Assembly: GCA_948144175.1 (NCBI GenBank)
Contig: CANXME010002100.1
Coordinates: forward strand, 417,604-481,603
Direction: 5' to 3'
From: Closterium sp. NIES-65
Taxonomy: Eukaryota > Streptophyta > Zygnematophyceae > Desmidiales > Closteriaceae
DNA length: 64,000 nucleotides
The translations under genes were made by a program, and so were the position numbers. The notes under the pieces were generated by a model. That model did not search any database. It worked only from the letters and a program-made list of their open reading frames with translations, and was not told the origin of the DNA. The first letter of the stretch is position 1. Every line of letters starts with the position of its first letter. Positions 49,901 through 60,400 of this stretch are shown here, one piece after another.

Positions 49901-50761
49901 CCCTACTACCGCCTCTTCCCCTACCGCACTCCGTCCCTCCCCCCACCCCCGCTCTTCTTGGTACCAGGTCCCCCCCCGGTAGTCCCCCTCCCCCCTCAGG
50001 GTCCTGCCCCTTCAGGTGTGTCCCAGGTAGACGCGGTCGAGCCTGTCGAGGTCACTGGTGACTCTGGTGCTGCTGCGGGAGCTGAGCCTGAGGGTGCGGA
50101 GTCTGGGGGTGCTGAGCCTGGGGGTGCTGAGCCTGGGGGTGCTGAGCCTGGAGGTGCCGAGCCTGGGGGTGCTGTGCCTGGGGGTGCTGTGCCTAGGGGT
50201 GCTGAGCCTGGGGGTGCTGCGCCTGGGGGTGCTGTACCTGGGGGTGCTGAGCCTGGAGGTGCCGAGCCTGGGGGTGCTGTGCCTGGGGGTGCTGAGCCTG
50301 GGGGTGCTGAGCCTGGGGGTGCTGTGCCTGGGGGTGCTTCGTCTCGCCGGGAGCCACTCTCCCCACAGGAGCTGCGTGAGTGGTTTGCCAGGCGCTGGAG
50401 GCGTGATGCTGGTGCTGGTGGTTCTTCGGCTGCAGAGGGTACTGCTGCCGCGCGTCCCGCCGGTGCTCGTGCTGTGGGTGCTGGAGCTGCTGGGTCTGAA
50501 GTTCTCCTGGAGCTGGTACTGCTGAGGGTGTTGGCGCTGAGCCTGCCGTTGGCGGTCCGACTGACAGTGCTCCTGGTGCTGCTGCTGGAGATTCTGGAGC
50601 TTCTGGTGGTGCTGCTGGAGGTGCTGCTGGAGTGGGTGCTCCTGCCGGGGCTGCTGGTGCTGTTCCTGCTGTTTCTAGTGTCGCCGCGCGGCCCCGACCG
50701 TACTTCGTTCCGCTCCTGCAGCAGGTTCTTGGTCTTCCACCTCCTCCTCCTCCTCCCTTAG
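46958..50761 (+). pseudogene. copia-3 gag, protease and integrase (frameshifted before RT)
   Basis: The start MATPNVLTFDAEG at 46958 matches the other copies. It has gag with a poly-Gly tract, the Zn-like motif (CPYVLRTGDRAGERCGGAH), protease LDSGASRSFF, and integrase WHHRLGHP, HMDVWGP, HSDRGGEF, QNGIAERR, then a long GGAEPGGA repeat linker. The frame shifts near 50500, in a stretch reading GCTGGGTCTGAAGTTCTCC where one G appears to be missing. Out-of-frame translation then continues to 50761. Everything before is intact. A programmed shift is not excluded, but the copia-1 ORF is continuous, so a mutation or a sequencing error is likelier. Confidence 0.88.
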
Positions 50762-52947
50762 AGGGTCCGCAGCCTGTCCGGTCACAGCCACAGCTACAGC
50801 CTGCCTCCCCTTTGCCTGCTCCTTCTCCCTACACTGGTCCGACTGGAGGTCTTACTGAGCGTCGTGAGCCTGCGTCTCGTCCTGTGTCGCCTGTTCGTAC
50901 TGAGCGCGCTAGTGGTCGCGGGTCGCGTCAGCGTCCTCCTCCTGTCCCTGGCACGCACCGGATGTCACTGCGTCCGTCCACTGCTCCTCTGCGTGCCCCT
51001 TTGCCTTCTCCTCCTGCTTCCTCTCTTCCTGCTCTTGCCGACCCGGAGTCGGACTCTCTTCGTGCTGCCAGTCCTACTGTCACGCGTCTCCTTACTACTG
51101 CTGTCACTGACCCTTCCTTCGAGTCGTCTGCTGCGTCTGCCCTTGTCACTGAGCTTGTCGACTTTGCTGCGCGCTGTCGTCTAGACTACGCTGCTCGTCT
51201 TGTCACTGAGTCTGCGTCCGCCTGTCCTCCGTCCGTCGGGGGTGAGTGTGCCCTTGGCACGGACGTCCTTGAGGACAGGCAGGAGGAGTTCCAGTGTCTG
51301 GCCGCCGCTTCACCTCGTCTCGCGTCTGTACTGCTAGCCCCTGAGGGAGACCCGGATGCACCAGACATCCCGACTCCGCGCTCTTACGCGGAGGCGATAG
51401 AGGGTCCCTACTCCTCTCAGTGGCAGGCAGCTATGGATGCAGAGATGGCTTCCTGGAAGTCCACAGGCACCTACGTTGACGCTGTTCCCCCTCCTGGGGC
51501 GAACATCGTCAGTGGCATGTGGATTTTCAGGGTGAAGCGGCCGCCGGGTTCTCCGCCTGTCTTCAAGGCGCGTTACGTGGCTCGTGGCTTCAGTCAGCGG
51601 CAGGGGGTTGACTACTTTCAGACCTTCTCCCCCACCCCGAAGATGACCACTCTTCGGGTTCTGCTGCACGTTGCTGCTCACCGTGACTACGAGCTGCACT
51701 CTCTCGACTTCAGCACAGCTTTCTTGCAGGGCAGTCTGCACGAGGAGATCTGGCTGCGTCGCCCACCTGGCTTCACTGGGTCTTTCCCTCCTGGTACCCA
51801 GTGGAGTCTCCGGCGTCCAGTCTACGGTCTCCGCCAGGCGCCACGTGAGTGGCACGACACACTGAGGACTACGCTCGCGGCACTTGGGTTTGCTCCTTCT
51901 ACTGCCGACCCGTCGCTGTTTCTGCGCACCGACACCTCTCTGCCACCGTTCTACATCCTCGTGTACGTCGACGACTTGGTCTTTGCCACAGCTGACACTG
52001 CTGGACTCGCCTACGTGAAGTCCGAGCTGCAGAAGAGACACACGTGCACTGACCTGGGTGAACTGCGCAGCTACCTTGGCTTGCAGATCACCCGGGACAG
52101 AGCACGCCGCACCATTACCCTGACTCAGTCACACATGGTGCAGCAGGTCCTTCAGCGCTTCGGCTTCACGTACTCCTCGCCTCAGGCCACTCCTCTGCCT
52201 ACTCGCCACTCGCTCTCAGCTCTGCCTTCGGATGAGTCCGTAGAGTCGAGTGGCCCATTTGCAGAGCTTGTTGGCTGCCTCATGTACCTGATGACCTGCA
52301 CACGACCTGACCTTGCATACCCTCTTAGCATTCTCGCACGCTTTGTTGCTCCTGGGAGACACCGACCAGAGCACATGGCTGCAGCGAAGAGGGTGTTGCG
52401 CTACTTGTGCAGTACGTCGGGCATGGGGCTAGTGCTTGGAGGGCGCAGTCCAGTAGTCCTCACAGGGCACGCAGACGCTTCTTGGGCTGACGACCAGGCT
52501 ACGCAGCGGTCGTCACAGGGTTACACCTTCAGCCTTGGTTCCGGCTCTGTCTCGTGGCGGGCTACCCGCTCGTCTTCTGTTCTCGGCTCCAGTTGTGAGG
52601 CTGAGATCTACGCTGGGGCTATGGCTGCACAGGAGTTACGCTGGCTCACCTACCTGCTGACCGACCTTGGAGAGCAGCCTCGTTCTCCTCCAGTCCTGTA
52701 CGTAGACAACAAGGCCATGCTGGCCTTGTGTCGAGAGCAGCGACTGGAGCACAGAACGAAGCACATTGCTCTCCGCTACTTTCTTGCTCGTGAGCTACAG
52801 CAGCGTGGACAGTTGCGACTTGCGTACGTGGCCTCTGAGGCCAACACTGCTGATATATTCACCAAGGCACTTGCGCCTTGTGATCATCAGCGTTGTTGCA
52901 CGCAGTTGGGTCTTGTGCCTGTCTTGCCTCACTTGCTCTCCTCTTGA
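50632..52947 (+). pseudogene. copia-3 RT and RNase H (downstream of the frameshift)
   Basis: The frame resumes in the linker and carries an intact RT (FKARYVARGFSQ, LDFSTAFLQG, YVDDLVFATAD) and RNase H (HADASWADDQATQ, SSCEAEIYAGAM, YVDNKAML, NTADIFTKAL). The start given is the first in-frame ATG, not a true initiation site. The domain is catalytically complete, so a single-base difference separates this copy from an intact element. Confidence 0.93.
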
Positions 52948-53158
52948 CCTTGCTTGTACCTTCGCCTATATATACTCTTGCTCTTGCATGCTTGACTCTT
53001 GTATATCTCTATTTATGATCTTGCATGTGAACTGGCCTTCTGGCTTTGAACTTGTGCTCGGAATGCGTGGTGACTTTGTGATCCACCCTGAGCTTTGCTT
53101 TGCTTTGCTTGACTGGTCTTGTGACCCCTTGTTCTCCCCCACTTTGCCTATGGGGGTG

Positions 53159-53290
53159 TGTCAGAACATATAGCTTACTTGTTTCTGTAGGCTATAGTGG
53201 GGTATCCCATAGGGGGTACAACACAATTAGGGTTGCATATTTGTATCACTTTCATTCCTTAGTCATTCATTCTCGTTCTTTGATTTCACA
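53159..53290 (+). repeat. copia-3 3' LTR
   Basis: Identical to the 5' LTR; followed by tgttc. Confidence 0.96.
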
Positions 53291-53295
53291 TGTTC

Positions 53296-53512
53296 GGCCC
53301 TTGGTTTATCTTTTCCCGAAAACAAACGATCCACCTTCATAAAATCTGGCATGGGCGTTCGGAAGGCATCAACTTCAAACGAATGAGCGAACGGAGTTGG
53401 TATCCAATCCGTTCCTTTCTGCCTGCGGTCTGGGTCTGCGAGGTGTCGGCTACGCTGCTGCTTTTCGCGGTAATAATGATAACCGTCCAGCGATTACGCG
53501 GCGAACCGTCTG
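53296..53512. other. Possible exon sequence, unidentified
   Basis: A frame is open through 53290-53544 (IWHGRSEGINFKRMSERSWY and further), but no domain is recognised. It may be an interrupted part of the hAT-like gene to the right. Confidence 0.25.
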
Positions 53513-53866
53513 TTAGTAGATCTGCACTGTGGATGCCCGATTGATCCTACGGGGGGTTACAGGCGCGTTTGCCTCGGGGGTTATGGGCGCACTCTGACCC
53601 GCTACTTAACAAGCCCTTCTATCCCAATGGTCTAGTGACTGGGATTCTGACATGGTGTCAGAGTGGTCTCGGGTTCGAATCCCGGTGTATGCACATGTAG
53701 GCCGTTGCCGCTGTGCTCAGTCCTGGGCCTCCCAGTGTGGGGGGGGTGTCAGTAGATCTGCACTGTGGATGCCCGATTGATCCTATGGGGGGTTATGGGC
53801 GCACTCTGACCCGCTACTTAACAAGCCCTTTTATCCCAATGGTCTAGTGGTTGGGATTCTGACACC
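53513..53866 (+). repeat. tRNA-derived SINE-like repeats, two partial copies
   Basis: A block starting GTAGATCTGCACTGTGGATG occurs at 53514 and again at 53752. In the first copy it ends in a tRNA-like segment: A-box-like TGGTCTAGTGACTGGG, stem TCTGA-CATGGTG-TCAGA, and B-box GGTTCGAATCC (about 53621-53697). The anticodon loop lacks the invariant U33 and no acceptor stem closes, so it is not a functional tRNA. The second copy stops after the A-box half. Confidence 0.55.
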
Positions 53867-54104
53867 GTCGACTCCGCTGGTCTTAAAGTTCAAGTACTGC
53901 ATTCCTCGACGTCAAAGGGATGTTGGTGAATGTCAACCCTCGGATCTACGGTTCCAACGGTCCATATTCACCGACGACACTTCAAATGTAGACATAAACG
54001 TTCCACCTCCCCGCCTTCCTTTTTCTCCGTCCCAATCATGCCTGCCGAGCAAGAACCACCAGATCCGCCAGAAGGTCACCGAAACGGCCTCTCCATGCTT
54101 GGCG

Positions 54105-54284
54105 TGTCAGAATGTTATGCTCTAGCCTGTAGTGGGGTGCTCTATAGCGAGTACAACCCTTCTAGGGTTTGCTATTTGTATCCTCATTCTTGCTAGTGCA
54201 ATCCTCTCTCTTTTGCCTAAACTGTCTCTTGCCTAGCTAGGACTCTCCTAGCTATGGCTCCTAACCCTACTGCTTATTTTCACA
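54105..54284 (+). repeat. 5' LTR of the non-autonomous element
   Basis: A 180-bp LTR, TGTCAGAATGTTATGCTCTA to ATTTTCACA, with the core TGTAGTGGGGTGCTC, GAGTACAACCC and CTAGGGTTTGC. Confidence 0.93.
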
Positions 54285-54629
54285 TGGAATCAGAGCACAC
54301 ATGCTCCTGGCCTGTGGGCCCCACTACTACTTCCGCTGCCCTACGTTGTGTCGCGCGCCCCGTGGTGCGCGACCTCTTATTTTTCATCCCGCCGCGCGCT
54401 CGGGTCGCGCGGCGGTTTTTTTGCCCGCCGTGCGGCCCGAGGCGCGCGGCGGTTTTCTCCTCGTCGCGGCGCCCTGGGGGCCCGCGCGCCGGCCCCTCCC
54501 GTCACTTCGTCGCGGCACCTTGGGGGCCCAAGCACAGACCCCTCCCGTCGCCTCGTCGCGGCGCTTTTGGGGCCCGTGCGCTGGCCCCTCCCGTCGCCTC
54601 GTCGCGGCGCTTTGGGGGCCCGGGAGCCG

Positions 54630-54885
54630 TGTCAACTTATATTTGTAACTGCCTGTAGCTGTAGTTAGTGTAGTTATTTAAACTTTGTGTGGTGGTGCAC
54701 CTTATGTGTTTCCTTTGCTATATGTACTTCGAACCCTATAGTGAAGCACACATTCTCCCAACTTTTCTCAACTCACTCGATACTCTCCCCTAGGAGCAAC
54801 CCGCTCGACATTCAAGTAGGGCCTAGGCTACTAAGCCTAGGCCCTAGATTAATCTACACTTTAACTCTCGTTCTCAATTTCGACA
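54630..54885 (+). repeat. LTR of the nested non-autonomous element (5')
   Basis: Begins TGTCAACTTATATTTGTAAC and ends TTTCGACA; identical copy at 55679-55934. Confidence 0.93.
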
Positions 54886-55678
54886 TGTTATCGGAGCTTT
54901 TTACGACCTGGCCTGTGGGCCCGCCCTACGCTTCCGCTATGATTTTTCGGTCGCGCGCCTAGGGCGCGTGACGATTTTTTACTTAGTCCCGCCCACGGGT
55001 GTGTGACTCCTACTCTGCCCGTCGCGCGCCCCGAGGCACGCGACGGTGCCCTTCATCTGCCCATCGTGCGCCCCGTGGCACACGATGGTGCCCTGCTCGT
55101 CGTGCGCCCCTAGGCGCACGATCGGGCCCTTTTTTCTTCTACTACCCGTCGTGCGCCCCGTGGCACTGGCACGCGACGGGCCTTTCCGCCCCTGCTCTCC
55201 CTGAAGCCGCCCCTGACCCATCTGCACCGACACCTTTTCGCCGCTCTGCGGCTTTCTTCCTTCCCACCCCCTTCTTCCTTTGTCTCCCTGCAGCCGTGGG
55301 GAGGAGGGTATGGGGGTGGAGGGTGTTGGAGTGTGGGGTCAACTCTCTCCCTTCCCCTCCTCCTTCTTTCAGTCCCACCGCTGCAGCTGCCGCTGGGGGG
55401 GGAGGGTGTGAGGATGTGGGGGAGCAGGGGGAGTGGTACCCGGGTGGCGGGTGTGAGGCAACATGCAGCCATCCCTCTACCTCTCCTCTCTTCCCCCCTT
55501 CTCTGCTGCTCCTGCAGCAGTGTGGGGGAGGGGAAGGAGGAGGGTGAGGAGATGGAGGGGGTGACCACTTAGTGTCAGCCCGCCTGCATTACCTGCTGTT
55601 GCTTGCCTTTTATTTTGCATGTGTACACCTGCAGGTTGCATTCTGCACATACTCCTGCTGCAGGCAGTTATGGGGGAG

Positions 55679-55934
55679 TGTCAACTTATATTTGTAACTG
55701 CCTGTAGCTGTAGTTAGTGTAGTTATTTAAACTTTGTGTGGTGGTGCACCTTATGTGTTTCCTTTGCTATATGTACTTCGAACCCTATAGTGAAGCACAC
55801 ATTCTCCCAACTTTTCTCAACTCACTCGATACTCTCCCCTAGGAGCAACCCGCTCGACATTCAAGTAGGGCCTAGGCTACTAAGCCTAGGCCCTAGATTA
55901 ATCTACACTTTAACTCTCGTTCTCAATTTCGACA
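55679..55934 (+). repeat. LTR of the nested non-autonomous element (3')
   Basis: Identical to 54630-54885; followed by the agccg duplication. Confidence 0.93.
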
Positions 55935-56775
55935 AGCCGGCCCCTCTCGTCGCCTCGTCGCGGCGCTTTGGGGGCCCGCGCGCCGACCCCTTACATCGCC
56001 TCGTCGCGGCGCTTTGGGGGCCCGCGCGCCGGCCCCAACCGTCGCCTCGACGTGGCGCCTTCGGGGCCCGCGCGCGGCCCCTCTCGTCGCGCGTCGAGCC
56101 GCCCTCGTGGGCCGCGCCCTGCTTCTTCGTGGCGCCCTGGTTACCCCCTGCTGCCTCCCTTTCCTTTCGTGACCCGCCCCTCCTACTTCCCACGCTCCTC
56201 CCTCCATTAAGGTTTGGGGTAAGGAGTGTGGGGGTGGCGGGTATGGGGGTGGCAGTTGTGCATTCCTCCCTTTGCTCCTCCTCCTCCTTCGTCTCCCACT
56301 GCTGCAGTTGTCGCTGCGGGGGTTGGATGAGTGGGAGACTGGGGTTTAGGGTTTAAGGGGGGTGCGTGGGAGTGGAGCTAGGGTTTGAGCAGTGGGCGTG
56401 TGCCGGGAGTGTGGGGCAGTTGGGGGAGGTTGAGTGGAGGCAGCAGTCTTGTCGTCAACAGCAACAGCAGTCCGGAGGCTACAATCTCCGGTAGTCGCCA
56501 GTCGCCCGTGGGTCCGTTGCTCATCTGCCGCTACTTCTAGCCGCGGGGCCAGTTACTCCAGTAGTCCGGAGCGCTGTTCCGGTAGCCATTGAGCCAGCAG
56601 CTCGTGTGTGTGTCTGCAACGTCAGCAGTCGCCTCCCATCTTCTCTCCCCCACAGCTCCTCCTCCTCCTCACTTGTCCGCTGTGATTAGCTCTAGCTTTG
56701 CTTATCTGTGTAATCTCCTGCTCTATACTTGCTTTCTCACTGTGCTGATTACACCCCACTTTGGCTATGGGGGTG

Positions 56776-56955
56776 TGTCAGAATGTTATGCTCTAGCCTG
56801 TAGTGGGGTGCTCTATAGCGAGTACAACCCTTCTAGGGTTTGCTATTTGTATCCTCATTCTTGCTAGTGCAATCCTCTCTCTTTTGCCTAGACTGTCTCT
56901 TGCCTAGCTAGGACTCTCCTAGCTATGGCTCCTAACCCTATAGCTTATTTTCACA
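56776..56955 (+). repeat. 3' LTR of the outer non-autonomous element
   Basis: Matches 54105-54284 with very few differences; followed by tggcg. Confidence 0.93.
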
Positions 56956-56983
56956 TGGCGTGCTTCCCCCTTGTTGCAAAACT

Positions 56984-58888
56984 TGTGAAGAAATGAGGAG
57001 TGAAGAAGAGAGGAGGAGTTCACTAGCAAACATTGGGATACATATAGCAAACCCTAAAAGGGTTGTACTTACTATAGAGTACCCCACTGCAGACTAGAGA
57101 AACATAATATTCTGACACACCCCCATAGTCAAAGTGGGGTGTAATCAGCACAACAAGCAAAGCAGAACAAGCTCAGGGTGGATCACAATGTCACCACACA
57201 TTCTGAGCACAAGTACAAGAAGCAACAGTTTAAAGTTCACAAATGTAAGCAAAGCTAGAGGCTATCGCAGAGGGCAAGTGTGGAGGAGGAGGGACTATGA
57301 GAGGAAAGGAGGTAGTGGGTGGCAGCTGAAGCTGCTGGCACATGGCGCAACTGGAGCAACTGGCACACGGGCAACTGGAGCAACTGGCACACTAGCAACT
57401 GGAGCAACTGGCACACGGGCTACTGGAGTAACTGGCTCTGCGGCTAACTCTGAGCGGCAGGAGCAACGGACTCACGGGCGACTGGAGCAACGGGCTCACG
57501 GGCGACTGGCGCAACGGGCTCACGGGCGACTGGCGCAACAGTCTCACGGGCGACTGGAGCTGCGGGCTTCACGACGGCCACCCCCTTCAACCTCCCCAAA
57601 CTATCCCACCCCCATTTCACACACCCCCTACTGCACCCCTAGGTTCACTCACACCCCACCCCCTAGCACCACTCCGTCGACTCCCACACACCCACCCCCC
57701 TCAGCGGCAGCTGCAGCAGTGGGAGACAGAGGAGGAGGAGGAGCAGGGGAGACCACACACCCGCCACCCCCTACTCGCCACCCCCAAACCCTAACAGAGG
57801 GCAGGGCGGGATGGCGGGTAGGGAGGTTACAAGGGGGGGGGGGGGGACGCGCGGCCTCCCTGGGCGCCAAAGCAGGCGGCAGAAGGGGCGACGCGCCCCC
57901 CCCCCCCCCCCCCAGGTTGCGCGGCCCCCTCAGGTCGCCTCGACAGGCGACGGGAAAAGGGGGGGGGGGGGGGGGGGGGCAGTGCACGTGCCCCCGGTGC
58001 GCCGCGGCTGGCGACGGAGCATGGCCGGGGCGGGGCTGGGGCCGCAAGTGGCGGCGACGGGGCCGCTGGAGGCGGCGACGGGGCCGATAGGGGCGGCGAC
58101 GGGGCCGCAAGTGGCGGCGACGGGGCCGATAGGGGCGGCGACGGGGCCGCAAGTGGCGGCGACGGGGCCGATAGGGGCGGCGACGGGGCTGCAAGTGGCG
58201 GCGACGGGGCTGATAGGGGCGGCGACGGGGCCGCTAGGGTCGGCGACGGGGCCGCTGGCGGCGACGGGGCCGATAGGGTCGGCGACGGGGCCGCTGGCGG
58301 CAACGACGGGGCCGCTGGCTGCGGCGACGGGCCGATAGGAGCGGCGACGGGGCCGCTAGGGTCGGCGACGGGGCCGCTGGCGGCGGCGACGGGGCCGCTG
58401 GCGGCGGCGACGGGGCCAATAGGAGCGGCGACGGGGCTGCTAGGGTCGGCGACGGGGCCACTGGCGGCGTCGACGGGCCGATAGGGGTGGCGACGGGGCC
58501 GCGAAGGGGCCGCGAGGGGCCTGGAAGGGCGGCGACGGGCCGCGAAAGGGGCGGCGACGGGGCCGCGAAGGGGCCGCGAGGGGCCTGGAAGGGCGGCAAT
58601 GGGGCCGCGAAGGGGCCGCGAGGGGCCTGGAAGGGCGGCAACGGGGCCGCTAAGAGTAGCGCGAGGGGCACTCCACGGGGCGTGCCAAACTCAGAGTAGC
58701 AGCGGAAGAAGTTAGGTGGGCCCACAGGCCAGGAGCGTAGATGCTCTGATAGCATGTGAAGAAATGAGGAGTGAAGAAGAGAGGAGGAGTTCACTAGCAA
58801 ACATTGGGATACATATAGCAAACCCTAAAAGGGTTGTACTCACTATAGAGTACCCCACTGCAGACTAGAGAAACATAATATTCTGACA
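56984..58888 (-). mobile_element. Non-autonomous copia-like LTR element, minus strand, 1.9 kb
   Basis: 134-bp LTRs (56984-57117 and 58755-58888, one substitution) are flanked by aaact (56979-56983 and 58889-58893). On the minus strand the primer site TGCTATCAGAGC follows the LTR at 58754 and the purine tract CTATGGGGGTG precedes the other LTR. The interior is a GC-rich array of GGCGACGGGGCCG-type units plus Pro-rich frames, with no gag or pol. The LTR core (TGCAGTGGGGTACTC, AGTACAACCC, TTAGGGTTTGC) is that of the copia group, closest to 54105-54284. Confidence 0.93.
57780..58660 (-). repeat. GC-rich tandem units in the minus-strand element
   Basis: Units such as GGGGCCGATAGGGGCGGCGA and, later, GGGGCCTGGAAGGGCGGCAA repeat many times, with C and G homopolymers of 10 or more (57832-57846, 57897-57913, 57958-57979). 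They correspond in type and place to the leaders of the copia elements read on the other strand. Confidence 0.8.
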
Positions 58889-58893
58889 AAACT

Positions 58894-60400
58894 ATAATAT
58901 TATCGTCGAGCAATTGCCTCGTCCTCCCTCTCCTGTGCGAACTGTGGGTACCGTATACCTGTTCGAGACTCCGATCTCACCCACTGCATTCAAGCCACGC
59001 TCTTCTATCGTCCTTGTTCCTGGTGGTGGCGAAGGGTCTTCCAAAGGTGTCACGGAGATGCTATCGACCGCGCAGAGTACGCCCGTGAAACGTCCGTGAG
59101 TAGGTGCAATGTCAACGTGACGCTGACCGCATTGAGTCACTCTTTGTTGTTGATGTTGACATTGGTAATTCCTTTACTTGTTTACAGAAAAAAATTTGTG
59201 TTTTTGTTTATATGGCAGCTATGGTTTCAATGAGAATTTACACGCAATCTCCACGTACCTACAAGAGACGCAACGGATCGGGCTCTCGATCGTCGAGAGC
59301 ACCTACAGGATACACGGGAAGCATTTGATTGTCTATTCCACCTTCTTCAAAGGGAGAGAGGTGGCCATAGAGTTTCTGACTTTGCTCACCCTTGACCGCA
59401 CTAACGCAGCCTCTCTGGCGTCTCTTCTCCTGCATTGCACGTTGCTCATTAGTGTTGATCTGCAAAACGTCTGTGCTAACTTTACGGACGGGGCCAATGT
59501 CATGGCAAGGAAGCACACCGGCATCGCCGCTCGGCTGAGGTCGCGGATTTTGCATCTCGTCTCTATGCATTGCATCGCGCATCGGTAAGTTTGTTGTTTG
59601 TATCTACTTATTCTCTATTTGGTTTCCGCTTCCTTCTCAACTGACCTTCATTCTTGATTATGATGTGGCAGTGAGGCGCTCGCTGCCTCTGACGCGGCTA
59701 TTGCTGTCCCTAAGTTTTGCGTGGTGCATGACGTGGTCAGAGATTCTCGGGTGAAGTGGTGTGAAGTACCTGCAACTATCGTCTTGCACAAAGAGTACCG
59801 GCGGGATTTGTATGAGGTGATCGCCTCGTTCATAATTCACTAGCTCCTTCGGTTCTTGGTGGATGTGCTGTCGGACGTGAATTCGCTCAACATGCGATTC
59901 CTACAAAGAAAGGTCAGTACTAAATTATGAGTACAAAATTCGTTACCTTTGCTATATTCTCTCGTACGAACTACATGCGCTGTGTGCGTCACGTTGAACA
60001 AACGCGAATGTGACTCAAGAGTCGGTACTTCAGCTCCCATCAAGGCACCAATTCAGGAGAGGTGAGAAGATGGGCCAGCTAGATTTCATCAAGAACCACC
60101 AATCCAATGAGAGGCGGGAAATGCGCGTTGACGGGATTGATATTTGCCTTCGACCTGCACGAACGTGACCTTGACGGGCAGGAGAGTGGGGGCGATGTGA
60201 CTGCGTGCTACAAACTCTCACTGAAGTTTGTGCGGGTGGTCGACAAGGATTTGGAGTGGCATTATCGTGATTCCAGAATTTGGAAGGTCCTAAGATGTTT
60301 GACACGATCTCTTACCTTCCAGACGATGACAAGCGGCTGGCAGCCTTTAAATGATGGCTACAGCAACTGCACAAGCTCTACCATGGTGCCCTCCTTGGTT
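58894..60400 (+). pseudogene. hAT-transposase-like gene (DUF4371/ZNF862-type), decayed
   Basis: Exon-like blocks: 58894-59096 (Pro/Ser-rich, ends before GTGAGT); 59219-59584 with GLSIVESTYRIHGKHLIVYS, FTDGANVMARKHTGIAARLR and HLVSMHCIAHR, which is typical of hAT-derived transposase-like proteins; then a GT-AG intron (59585-59671) that keeps phase; 59672-59912 with EALAASDAAIAVPKFCVVHD and FLVDVLSDVNSLNMRFLQRK. A TAG at 59841-59843 interrupts the last block. Weaker remains (GPKMFDTISYLPDDDKRLAAF) occur at about 60285-60350 in another frame. By family it would be a cut-and-paste transposase or a domesticated derivative. The stop and frame changes suggest decay. Its 5' part may lie beyond the LTR insertions to the left. 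Confidence 0.6.

Larger units (their letters stand above)
45861..53290 (+). mobile_element. copia-3: complete Ty1/copia element with one frameshift
   Basis: Identical 132-bp LTRs (45861-45992 and 53159-53290) are flanked by target duplication tgttc (45856-45860 and 53291-53295). The primer site TGGAATCAGAGC follows at 45993 and a purine tract (TATGGGGGTG) precedes the 3' LTR. Recent insertion by LTR identity. The polyprotein is complete except for one frameshift between integrase and RT. Confidence 0.96.
54630..55934 (+). mobile_element. Second non-autonomous LTR element nested inside the first, 1.3 kb
   Basis: 256-bp LTRs (54630-54885 and 55679-55934) appear identical and are flanked by agccg (54625-54629 and 55935-55939). 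A primer-site-like TGTTATCGGAGC follows the 5' LTR and GTTATGGGGGAG precedes the 3' LTR. No coding capacity. Its LTR lacks the GTAGTGGGGTA core of the copia group, so it is a different family, although the leader shares GGCCTGTGGGCCC with its host element. Confidence 0.93.
54105..56955 (+). mobile_element. Non-autonomous LTR retrotransposon (LARD/TRIM-like), 2.85 kb
   Basis: 180-bp LTRs (54105-54284 and 56776-56955, a few base differences) are flanked by tggcg (54100-54104 and 56956-56960). The primer site TGGAATCAGAGC is at 54285 and a purine tract (CTATGGGGGTG) precedes the 3' LTR. The interior has no gag or pol, only GC-rich sequence, and contains a second LTR element. The LTR core and 3' end resemble the copia elements, so copia enzymes probably move it. 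Confidence 0.93.

Noticed and set aside
53621-53697. Functional tRNA gene
   Set aside because: It has A- and B-box-like segments, but no closing acceptor stem and no U33 in the anticodon loop; interpreted as tRNA-derived repeat.
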